Positions 27,198 to 35,605 of a DNA stretch of 64,000 nucleotides are shown in pieces. Below the pieces are notes generated by a model. It ran no database searches. It had not been told where the DNA came from and saw only the letters and a program-made list of their open reading frames with translations. Each line of letters begins with the position of its first letter. The stretch's first letter is position 1. Where the stretch lies: the NCBI GenBank assembly GCA_964417835.1, contig CAYQJD010000001.1, positions 5,644 to 69,643 on the forward strand, given 5' to 3'. The position numbers and the translations under genes were made by a program. This stretch comes from UMGS1124 sp964417835. Lineage in GTDB: Bacteria; Bacillota_I; Bacilli_A; RF39; UBA660.

Positions 27198-30100
27198 TAA
27201 ATTTCATCCCCTTCCAATTGCCCATTTGAAATAGCTTCTAACTCCTCATCAGTAGGAGCTTCTTCTAATTCTTTTTCATTATTTTCTTCATCTGGAACTT
27301 CCTCAGTATCTTTTTTTTCTTCAACTACTGGAGGAACAAAATTATCTTTATTTATATCTATCTCATCAATAGTAATAGCTTCATCTTCATCAAATTCTTC
27401 TAAATCATTAATTCCATGAATTTCATCATTATTATCTATTATAGAAATATCTAAACCTAAAGCTTGGAATTCTTTAATTAAAACTCTAAAGCTCTCCGGA
27501 ACACCAGCTTGGCTTATATTTTTACCTTTAACTAAGGCTTCATAAACTTTAACACGTCCAACAACATCATCAGATTTTATTGTAAGTATTTCTTGTAAAA
27601 CATGTGCAGCGCCATATGCATACAATGCCCAAACTTCCATTTCTCCAAAACGTTGACCACCGAATTGAGCTTTTCCTCCTAAAGGTTGTTGTGTAACTAA
27701 TGAATAAGGCCCAGTAGAACGAGCATGTAACTTATCATCAACCATGTGATGTAATTTAATCATATACATAACTCCAACAGCTACTCTGTTTTCAAAAGGT
27801 TCACCAGTTCTACCATCATATAAAACAGTCTTACCATCTTTATCTAATCCAGCTTCTTCCATCATTTCAGATATATCATCAATAGTTGCACCATCAAATA
27901 CTGGAGTAGCACAATAAACACCTAATTTCTTTGCAGCCATTCCCAAATGCAATTCTAATATTTGCCCCAAATTCATTCGGCTTGGAACACCTTGTGGATT
28001 TAAAATAATATCAACTGGTGTACCATCTGGCAAATAAGGCATATCTTCTTCTGGTAAAATCAAAGATATAACGCCTTTATTCCCATGACGTCCAGACATT
28101 TTATCTCCAACTTGTATTTTACGCTTTTGAATAATATAAACTCTAATAACTTTTGATACTCCAGCTGGAAGCTCATCGCTATTTTCTTTAGTAAAGATTT
28201 TAACATCGTGTACTATTCCATCTGCGCCATGTGCGACACGTAAAGATGTATCTCTTACCTCACGAGTTTTTTCCCCAAATATAGCATGTAATAATTTTTC
28301 TTCACTTGTAAGTTCTTGAACTCCTTTTGGAGTAACTTTCCCAACTAAAATATCTCCTTCATGAACTTCAGTTCCAATTCTAATTATTCCATCAGAATCA
28401 AGATTCTTTCTACTATCTTCTGACACATTAGGAATATCTCTTGTAATTTCCTCTGGGCCTAATTTAGTATCACGACAATCTATATCATAATGTTCAATAT
28501 GTAAAGATGTATAAACATCATCTTTTACTAACCTTTCATTTAATACAACAGCATCTTCATAGTTATAACCATTAAATGTCATAAACGCTATAGTCATATT
28601 TTTTCCTAAAGCAAGTTCACCATTTTGAGTACTAGTTCCATCAGCAATAACTTCACCTCTATGAACTTTATCGCCTATTTTAACTATTGGTGAATGATTT
28701 ATACATGTTTCAGCATTACTTCTTTCAAAATTAGCTAAATAATAAATATCTTTATCCTTTGCATTCTTTACAACAATCTTTTTAGAATCAGCATATTCAA
28801 CTATACCATCAGCTTTAGCAACAATCGTAGAACCTGAATCTCTTGCAGCAATATATTCAACACCCGTTCCTACAAGTGGGGCTTCACTTTGTAATAAAGG
28901 CACAGCTTGACGTTGCATATTAGAACCCATCAATGCACGGTGAGCATCATCATGATCTAGAAATGGAATACAACTTGTAGTTATTGATACAACTTGACTT
29001 GGAGCAACATCAATAAAGTTTACCAATTCTTTTTTTGCTATAACATTTTCACCATTTAAACGTGCAACAACTTCTTTATCAGTTAACATATTATTTTCGT
29101 CAATTCCAATTGTAGCTTGAGAAATATAATAATCACTTTCTTCATCTGCTGTAAGATAAACAATCTCATCAGTAACATGACAATTTTCAACTTTTCTATA
29201 TGGAGTCATTATAAAACCATACTCATTAACCTTCGCATAACTTGCTAAAGATGTAATTAATCCAATATTAGCTCCTTCTGGAGATTCAATAGGACAAATT
29301 CTTCCATAATGTGAAACATTTACGTCACGAACTTCCATTCCTGCTCTATCTCTAGATAAACCACCAGGTCCTAAAGATGATAAACGGCGCTTATCTGTAA
29401 GCTCTGCAATAGGGTTAACCTGATCCATAAATTTAGATAATTGACTTGATCCAAAGAACTCTTTCATTGCTGCTGTAACAGGTCTTATGTTTATTAAGGT
29501 TTTCGGAGTGACATTTTCAAGCTCTTGAGTTGTCATTCTTTCACGAATAACTCTCTCCATGCGAACCATACCAGTTCTAAATTGATTTTGAATTAATTCT
29601 CCAACTTGTCTTACTCTACGATTTCCTAAATGATCTATCTCATCAATATTTCCAATATTATCTAACAAGTTTAAATAATAAGAAACAGATGCATATATAT
29701 CAGAAATAGTTAAACGCCTAGAATCAATTGATTGATCATTACCTATTATTTTAATAATATTTTTTTCATCAAGTTTATCATATACTAAAACTTCTTGAAT
29801 TTTATTAAATTCATCTAATTCTTCATTAATTCTAACTTCTTTTACATTGTAACCATTTTCAAATAAAGGTCTAATATTCTCTAAAATAGTTTTATCTATT
29901 ATAGTCCCTTTACTAACAATAGTTTCTTTTCCATCTTTTATATTTTCTGCAATTTTTTGACCTAATAAACGATCTAGAACATTTAATTTTTTATTAAATT
30001 TATAACGTCCAACACGTGCTAAGTCATAACGGAATTTATCAAAGAAACGTGTAATTAATTGATTTTTAGCAGAATCTAAAGTAGCAGGTTCTCCAGGTCT

Positions 30101-30820
30101 TAATTTTTCGTAAATTTCAATTAATGCTTCATCAGTATTTTTTGTAGAATCTTTTTCTAATGTATTTTTAATAAATCTATTTTCTCCAAATACTTCTAAA
30201 ATTTCTTCGTCACTAGATAATCCGATAGCACGTAAAAGGGTTGTAACAGTTACTTTTCTTGTTCTATCTATTCTTACATAAATAACATCTCTTGCATCTA
30301 ATTCGAATTCTAACCATGTTCCTTTATTAGGAATCATTTCTCCACTAACTACTGGTCTTCCATTTTTATCGATTTCACGCTTAAAATAGATGCTAGGACT
30401 ACGAACTAATTGAGAAACTATAACACGTTCTACACCATTTATAATAAAAGTTCCAGCCTCAGTCATCATAGGCATGTCGCCTAAAAATATTTCTTGCTCT
30501 TTTACTTCACCAGTTTCATTTATGAAAACACGTGCTTGAACTTTTAAAGGAGCTGAATAAGTTACCATTCTCTCTTTTGATTCCTTTACACCATATCTAG
30601 GTTCATCAAAACAATAATCACTAAAACTAAGAGATATATTACCAGTGAAACTTTCTACAGGAAATAAATCATCAAATACTTCTTTAATTCCTTCCGTCAA
30701 AAACCAATTATACGATTCTTTTTGTATATCCAACAAATTTTTTAATTCATATTTATTAGATGTTTTTGAGAAAGATCTTCTTTCTCTATGGTCACCAAAT
30801 TTTTCTACTTTGTATGCCAC
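27197..30820 (-). CDS. rpoB: RNA polymerase subunit beta
   Basis: 1207 residues with the usual beta-subunit landmarks, including the rifampicin-binding region, KMSGRHGNKGVIS and the C-terminal clamp region, plus an acidic tail. In the rifampicin cluster the sequence reads SSQLSKFMDQ and AELTDKRRLSSLGPGG. Lys463 corresponds to E. coli Gln513 and Asp476 to His526; both changes are classical rifampicin-resistance substitutions, so intrinsic resistance is likely. It has its own promoter and a leader with a hairpin. The order ybxB-rpoB-rpoC matches Bacillus, but rplJ-rplL are not upstream. Confidence 0.99.
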   Translation of the reverse strand: MAYKVEKFGDHRERRSFSKTSNKYELKNLLDIQKESYNWFLTEGIKEVFDDLFPVESFTGNISLSFSDYCFDEPRYGVKESKERMVTYSAPLKVQARVFINETGEVKEQEIFLGDMPMMTEAGTFIINGVERVIVSQLVRSPSIYFKREIDKNGRPVVSGEMIPNKGTWLEFELDARDVIYVRIDRTRKVTVTTLLRAIGLSSDEEILEVFGENRFIKNTLEKDSTKNTDEALIEIYEKLRPGEPATLDSAKNQLITRFFDKFRYDLARVGRYKFNKKLNVLDRLLGQKIAENIKDGKETIVSKGTIIDKTILENIRPLFENGYNVKEVRINEELDEFNKIQEVLVYDKLDEKNIIKIIGNDQSIDSRRLTISDIYASVSYYLNLLDNIGNIDEIDHLGNRRVRQVGELIQNQFRTGMVRMERVIRERMTTQELENVTPKTLINIRPVTAAMKEFFGSSQLSKFMDQVNPIAELTDKRRLSSLGPGGLSRDRAGMEVRDVNVSHYGRICPIESPEGANIGLITSLASYAKVNEYGFIMTPYRKVENCHVTDEIVYLTADEESDYYISQATIGIDENNMLTDKEVVARLNGENVIAKKELVNFIDVAPSQVVSITTSCIPFLDHDDAHRALMGSNMQRQAVPLLQSEAPLVGTGVEYIAARDSGSTIVAKADGIVEYADSKKIVVKNAKDKDIYYLANFERSNAETCINHSPIVKIGDKVHRGEVIADGTSTQNGELALGKNMTIAFMTFNGYNYEDAVVLNERLVKDDVYTSLHIEHYDIDCRDTKLGPEEITRDIPNVSEDSRKNLDSDGIIRIGTEVHEGDILVGKVTPKGVQELTSEEKLLHAIFGEKTREVRDTSLRVAHGADGIVHDVKIFTKENSDELPAGVSKVIRVYIIQKRKIQVGDKMSGRHGNKGVISLILPEEDMPYLPDGTPVDIILNPQGVPSRMNLGQILELHLGMAAKKLGVYCATPVFDGATIDDISEMMEEAGLDKDGKTVLYDGRTGEPFENRVAVGVMYMIKLHHMVDDKLHARSTGPYSLVTQQPLGGKAQFGGQRFGEMEVWALYAYGAAHVLQEILTIKSDDVVGRVKVYEALVKGKNISQAGVPESFRVLIKEFQALGLDISIIDNNDEIHGINDLEEFDEDEAITIDEIDINKDNFVPPVVEEKKDTEEVPDEENNEKELEEAPTDEELEAISNGQLEGDEI

Positions 30821-30852
30821 TAAAGTTCACCCCAAACTAAGTTTTTTTTGAT

Positions 30853-30877
30853 GTAGTCTAAAAAATTAGATACTACG
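30853..30877 (-). promoter_or_regulatory. Hairpin in the rpoB 5' leader
   Basis: In the minus-strand leader, GTAGTATCTAA and TTAGACTAC pair with a two-base bulge around a T-rich loop, between the promoter and the start codon. It could affect translation or attenuation; there is no strong T run to make it a clear terminator. Confidence 0.4.
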
Positions 30878-30890
30878 CCACCAATTTAAA

Positions 30891-30919
30891 ATTTTATCAA
30901 TAAAAAATATTATTGTCAA
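30891..30919 (-). promoter_or_regulatory. Promoter of rpoBC
   Basis: Minus strand: TTGACA (30914-30919), 17 bases, TAAAAT (30891-30896). The -35 overlaps the stop codon of the upstream methyltransferase gene. Confidence 0.8.
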
Positions 30920-31506
30920 CGTTTTTTACAAATAATTACAAAAAAGCCTTTACTTTTTTTTACAACCTCAACATTATAAATATTTTTTATTTTCTCTATT
31001 GTACTTTTTGCTCCTTGATCTTTATTCATCACAAACCAGAGCCTTCCGCCATCATTTAAATAATTGATAGCATTTAAAATTATTTTCATATATATTTCTT
31101 TTCCCGCCCGAATAGGAGGATTAGAAATTATTACATCATACTTTTTCTCAATGTTACTATAACAATCACTTATAAAACTTTTTGCTTTAACTTTATTTTT
31201 CTTTATATTTAAATCTGCTAAATGAACCGCTCTTTTATTAACATCTATCATATCTACAAAAGAATTCATGATTTTAGAAATTGTTATTCCTATAAAACCA
31301 TATCCGCATCCAACATCTAATATACTATTACAATTTTTTTCCACTTTTAAAAAACTTTCAACTAACAATTTACTAGCGTAATCTACTCTATCTTTAGAAA
31401 ATACACCCAAATCACTTATAAATTCCAAAGAAAAGTCTTCATAATTATATAAAATATTTCTATATTCACTTTTTAAATTATTATCATTAGTAAAGTAGTG
31501 ACTCAT
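30916..31506 (-). CDS. ybxB: RsmC/YbxB-like SAM-dependent methyltransferase
   Basis: 196 residues. The class I methyltransferase motif I is ILDVGCGYGFIG, an acidic ribose-binding position lies in VDMIDVNKRAV, and the substrate motif is SNPPIRAGK, typical of RsmC/RlmG-type rRNA base methyltransferases. In Bacillus a homologue (ybxB) lies just before rpoB, as here, which supports the name; the exact RNA target is not known from sequence. An AAAGGGG site and an extended -10 (TGTTATAAT) precede it. Confidence 0.88.
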   Translation of the reverse strand: MSHYFTNDNNLKSEYRNILYNYEDFSLEFISDLGVFSKDRVDYASKLLVESFLKVEKNCNSILDVGCGYGFIGITISKIMNSFVDMIDVNKRAVHLADLNIKKNKVKAKSFISDCYSNIEKKYDVIISNPPIRAGKEIYMKIILNAINYLNDGGRLWFVMNKDQGAKSTIEKIKNIYNVEVVKKSKGFFVIICKKR

Positions 31507-31679
31507 TTCTTCGCCCCTTTTTAAAGTATTTTAATTATAACATAATCAGTTTCAAAAAAAAAGGGAAAAATAATATTTATATAAAAAAATAAATACATAT
31601 TTAATAAGTAATTCATTTATAATCATAATTAATTCTAAATAACGTGGCTAATAATTGCTTTTTATAGTAATACTTTTAT

Positions 31680-31708
31680 TTGAATCGAAACATAGTATAT
31701 GATAACAT
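31680..31708 (+). promoter_or_regulatory. Promoter of the glycosyltransferase gene
   Basis: TTGAAT (31680-31685), 17 bases, TAACAT (31703-31708) with an upstream TG (extended -10). Weak match but well placed before the AAAGGTGG site. Confidence 0.45.
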
Positions 31709-31725
31709 AAATTAAAGGTGGTAAT

Positions 31726-32769
31726 ATGGAAAAAGTATCAATTATTGTTCCTATATTTAATGGAGAAAAATATATTGATAAATGTTTAAAGTCTTTAATT
31801 AATCAAACGTATACTAATTTAGAAATAATTTTTATTAATACCGGCTCTACTGATAATTCTTTAAATTTATTAAAAAATTATCAAAAGTTAGATAAAAGAA
31901 TTATTATAATTGACAAAAAAGAAAATGAAGGGGTTAGTGTAGCAAGAAATTTAGGTTTAAAAAAATCTACTGGTGATTTTATTACTTTTGCTGATGTAGA
32001 TGATTGGTTAGAATTAGATGCTATTTATAACATGGTTTCACTTATTAAAAAATATGATGTAGATATTGTTAGAACAAATTATAAAAGAGTTGAACCAAAT
32101 ATAACTTTTATTGCAAAGACTTATAAAAATAATGAATTATTAGTATTAAATAAAGAAAATAAAGATCAATTATTAAAAGATGCTTTAAAACAAAATTATG
32201 GATGTTATTTATGGCTTCTTTTAATAAAAAGCAAAATAATAAAAGAAAATAATATTAATTTTGATGATAACATATATGTATATCAAGACCTTGCCTTTTA
32301 TACTAACATTTTTAGATATTGCAATTCTATTTATTTCAGCAATATAATTACATATAATTATTTAAATAATTCTAATGGATCTAAAAACAATAAATATTTT
32401 GATAGAAATTTAAATAGCACATTAGACTTACAGTCTGTATTAAAGAAAAGATTAGGAAAGCATTACGAAAATTATATTAATAATCTATGTGTTTCTTTAA
32501 TAATACCAAGTTATTATTATTTATATAAGGAAAATGATAAATTATGTCAAGAAAAATATAATGATTTATTAAATGATAAAAGATTTTATAACATTATTTC
32601 TACAATTAAAATTAAAGATATTGATAAAAAAATGATTTCAAAATATTTAGGAATACTTTGTATAAAAAAACATTATAGTTATAAAACATTTAAATTAATA
32701 TACTTTACTAGTTATAAAATATATTTATTTCTTAGAAATCTTAAAAACCAAAACAAAAGAGTTAATTAA
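31726..32769 (+). CDS. Family 2 glycosyltransferase
   Basis: 347 residues. The N-terminal GT-A domain has SIIVPIFNGEKYIDKCLKSL, the nucleotide-sugar region NEGVSVARN and the metal-binding DVDDW (a DxD motif). The C-terminal third is Lys/Tyr/Asn-rich with no clear membrane segment. GT2 enzymes of this type add a sugar from a nucleotide donor to an envelope polysaccharide, teichoic acid or glycolipid. It converges on an LtaS-like gene with which it shares a terminator, so an envelope role fits; the acceptor is unknown. Confidence 0.92.
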   Translation: MEKVSIIVPIFNGEKYIDKCLKSLINQTYTNLEIIFINTGSTDNSLNLLKNYQKLDKRIIIIDKKENEGVSVARNLGLKKSTGDFITFADVDDWLELDAIYNMVSLIKKYDVDIVRTNYKRVEPNITFIAKTYKNNELLVLNKENKDQLLKDALKQNYGCYLWLLLIKSKIIKENNINFDDNIYVYQDLAFYTNIFRYCNSIYFSNIITYNYLNNSNGSKNNKYFDRNLNSTLDLQSVLKKRLGKHYENYINNLCVSLIIPSYYYLYKENDKLCQEKYNDLLNDKRFYNIISTIKIKDIDKKMISKYLGILCIKKHYSYKTFKLIYFTSYKIYLFLRNLKNQNKRVN

Positions 32770-32786
32770 GACTCTTTTGTTTTGGT
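32747..32786. terminator. Bidirectional terminator between GT2 and LtaS-like genes
   Basis: A perfect 16-pair stem (arms beginning ACCAAAACAAAAGAGT) with an eight-base loop. The stop codons of the two convergent genes overlap each other inside the loop. Confidence 0.9.
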
Positions 32787-34844
32787 AGAATTTATGTTAT
32801 TAGATTTATTTTCAATATTTATACTAATATTATTCATTTTATTATATAAATAATTAAAATAATTATTTTTTATTGCTAAAGAAGACATCTTTATTTTATT
32901 ATTTATATTTTCGTTAATCTCTTGTATTTCTTCAACACTATATTTTTTATCAGAATAATATTCTATTTTACTTTTAGCAGCATTATAATAAGCATATTCA
33001 TTCTTCCAAGATCCGTCTGCAAAAACTACTAATGATTCATAATCATCACTAAATAAATCTGTTCCTACATATAATCTTGGATCATAATCTAAATTAAATA
33101 AGTTAGCAACAGTTGGAAGAATATTAATATAAGATGTATATTCTTTAAAAGTCTCAGCTTTAATTTTACTATTATAAATTACAAAAGGAACTCTTTCAGC
33201 TTCATAATCTTTACTAGTATCATAATCTAATACAGAATTAATAACACTTGTAGATAAGCCATATGGATAATGATCTCCATATAAAACAATAACAGTATTA
33301 TCTAATATTCCTTTATTTTCTAACCCTTCTAATAATATTCCAAGAGCATTATCTAATATTTTCAACTTAGATTTATATCTTTTTAATTCTGTTTTTATTT
33401 CTAAATCTTTATAAAGACTTAGATATTTGTCTCCTTCGATGGATGAATAATATGGCTGATGACTACTTACAGTTGTCAACCAAGCCATAAATTTATTATT
33501 ACCAATATCATCTATTATTTTCAAAACACTTTCCATAAAGTCTTCGTCACTTGCCCAATTCTTATATAAGGTAGAATAATTTATACCCAATTCCTCTACT
33601 CCATAATAGTGACCACTTCCCATATTTGAATGTATTGTGCTTCTATAGTAATAATGTTCAGTATAATCATGTGCACTAAAAGTTTTATAACCTTTATTAT
33701 TAAATAAATTAAATATACTTTCAAAATATGTATTATCTTTATAATCATTTGCAGTACAAGTATTATATATAGAATACAAACTAATCATCCCACTCATTTC
33801 GTTATTTCCTGTACTACAACTATTTCTAGGACTATAATTGTTCTCCCAGTGCCAACCTTCACTATACAATTTATAAAAGTTAGGATAATCATCTTTATTT
33901 ATAAAGATATCATTTACACTCTCCATCATTATAACAATTAAATTCTTTCCTTCAAAAACTCCAGTATTATCATTTACATTTGTTATATTATTATTTATAA
34001 AATAATTATTTAAAGATTTTAATGTTGAATTAGTTTCTTCTTCTATTATTTCTTTCCATTTTGTATCATCTATTATTCTTTCATTACTAGTATTATTACT
34101 ACTTATATCTTTATTTGTGTCTATTACAAATTGATCTATTAATTCACTTGGCAAAAAATAATTTTTTAAATCTAATATCCCAAAAGTAATGACTCCAAAT
34201 TGTCTAACTGAAATACTTGGTACACTAGGATTTTCAAATAATTTTTTATTACTTACTATTTGTAATTCATTTTGCATAAAAGTAATATATAAAGTAGTAT
34301 AATATAATGTACAAAAACATATTAAAGCAATCAAACACATACAAATTTTTTCTATAAATAATTTTTTATTTATAGTTTTATAATTGTTTTTTTCTAAAGA
34401 AATACTAAACTTCTTATTTACTATATTTTCAAAAAAAATATAGTAAACTATTGCTAGCAATAGTGGTATTAACAAAAAGTAATAATACCAATTAAAACTA
34501 AGTATAAATTCTTTAATATAATCTATTACAGCACTAAATTGACTACTAGTGCCAAAAGACATATAAACACCAATAAAATTATTAAATCCAGTTTGTGCTA
34601 AAGCATAAATCGAAAAAATAAATATTATTATTATATTTAAAAACTTATGTAAAAATTTAGGCACAAAATAAAGTAAATTTGATATTAAAAAACTTATTAT
34701 AAAGGAACTTAATATAATTCTTATAATTGACCAATCAAAAATGGGAAAAAAATTAACAATTTTAAAAATAACTTCTAATATAAATAATAATAGAAAATTT
34801 ATTATCAAATTCTTCAAAATGTTCTTATTAATAAAATATTTCAT
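32766..34844 (-). CDS. LtaS-family sulfatase (lipoteichoic acid synthase-like)
   Basis: 692 residues. Five N-terminal membrane segments (within about 10-190) are followed by an extracellular sulfatase-fold domain. Visible landmarks are LIVIMMESVND (first metal-site acid), NSCSTGNNEMSG with the likely nucleophile Thr, WLTTVSSHQPYY and LYGDHYPYG (metal ligands). LtaS enzymes polymerise glycerol phosphate from phosphatidylglycerol outside the membrane. It could instead be a phosphoglycerol or phosphoethanolamine transferase of the same fold. AAAAGGAG precedes the start. CdsA, encoded at 43 kb, supplies the upstream lipid precursor. Confidence 0.88.
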   Translation of the reverse strand: MKYFINKNILKNLIINFLLLFILEVIFKIVNFFPIFDWSIIRIILSSFIISFLISNLLYFVPKFLHKFLNIIIIFIFSIYALAQTGFNNFIGVYMSFGTSSQFSAVIDYIKEFILSFNWYYYFLLIPLLLAIVYYIFFENIVNKKFSISLEKNNYKTINKKLFIEKICMCLIALICFCTLYYTTLYITFMQNELQIVSNKKLFENPSVPSISVRQFGVITFGILDLKNYFLPSELIDQFVIDTNKDISSNNTSNERIIDDTKWKEIIEEETNSTLKSLNNYFINNNITNVNDNTGVFEGKNLIVIMMESVNDIFINKDDYPNFYKLYSEGWHWENNYSPRNSCSTGNNEMSGMISLYSIYNTCTANDYKDNTYFESIFNLFNNKGYKTFSAHDYTEHYYYRSTIHSNMGSGHYYGVEELGINYSTLYKNWASDEDFMESVLKIIDDIGNNKFMAWLTTVSSHQPYYSSIEGDKYLSLYKDLEIKTELKRYKSKLKILDNALGILLEGLENKGILDNTVIVLYGDHYPYGLSTSVINSVLDYDTSKDYEAERVPFVIYNSKIKAETFKEYTSYINILPTVANLFNLDYDPRLYVGTDLFSDDYESLVVFADGSWKNEYAYYNAAKSKIEYYSDKKYSVEEIQEINENINNKIKMSSLAIKNNYFNYLYNKMNNISINIENKSNNINSTKTKES

Positions 34845-34961
34845 ATCTTTTCTCCTTTTGACACCATTAAATATGATATAACAAAAATATTTTTATGTCC
34901 ATTGATTACAAATAAATTTTATACTTTTTTAATGAAATATTTATGAATTTTTATAATCTGA

Positions 34962-34991
34962 TTGATTTTAAATTATATTTAATCATATAAT
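34962..34991 (+). promoter_or_regulatory. Promoter of the DUF192 gene
   Basis: TTGATT (34962-34967), 18 bases, TATAAT (34986-34991). The leader before the TTG start is short. Confidence 0.5.
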
Positions 34992-35008
34992 ATATTTGGT
35001 GATTTTAG

Positions 35009-35323
35009 TTGAAAATAATTATAGCTGAAAATTTTAAAGATAAATTATTAGGTTTAATAGGAAAAGAAAATATAAATTATGGGCTTTTAATTAAAAATTG
35101 TAAAAGCATCCATACTTATTTTATGAAAGAAAATATTGATGTGTTATTACTTGACCAAGATAACAGAATATTGTTTATTAATAGAAACGTCAAAAAAAAT
35201 AAAATATTAATTTTTCATACAAAAAAGAAATCTAATATATTAGAACTTCCTCAAAATAGTTCATTACATTTAAATGTAAATGATGTAATCGATTTAAATA
35301 ATTTTAATGTTTATAACGAATAA
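35009..35323 (+). CDS. DUF192 family protein
   Basis: 104 residues. It follows the DUF192 pattern: KDKLLGLIGK, the conserved IHTYFMKENIDVLLLD segment, and a NILELPQNSSLHLNVNDVI end. Most DUF192 proteins have a signal peptide; this one does not, so it is cytoplasmic. The start is TTG with a weak GGTGAT site about nine bases before. Function of the family is unknown. It is monocistronic with a terminator, divergent from the LtaS-like gene. Confidence 0.85.
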   Translation: MKIIIAENFKDKLLGLIGKENINYGLLIKNCKSIHTYFMKENIDVLLLDQDNRILFINRNVKKNKILIFHTKKKSNILELPQNSSLHLNVNDVIDLNNFNVYNE

Positions 35324-35338
35324 TTTCGTTATTTTTTA
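35313..35338 (+). terminator. Terminator after DUF192 gene
   Basis: Arms ATAACGAA and TTCGTTAT with a four-base loop, followed by TTTTTATA; overlaps the stop codon. Confidence 0.8.
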
Positions 35339-35511
35339 TAGTTTCAACTAATAATGTTGTAAGTTCTGTCCTCTTATTAATATATAGAAACTCTGGATTA
35401 TATTCATGATTTCAACCTAAGCCAAAGAAACCGAGCTTTGAAAAATCTAATACTATGTATACTTAACATTTTCAATATTTTTTTCTTCTTATTATTTCCT
35501 ATTTTATCCCC

Positions 35512-35541
35512 TTAAATAAAAATCTTCCAATAAGGAAGATT
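35512..35541 (-). terminator. Terminator after argS
   Basis: Minus strand: AATCTTCC and GGAAGATT with a five-base loop, followed by TTTTATTTA. It lies about 65 bases past the argS stop. Confidence 0.75.
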
Positions 35542-35605
35542 ATCGTACAAAAAGCAAAAATTTTATATCAACCAATCCCTATTAATAAAATTTGTTGTCA
35601 AAACT

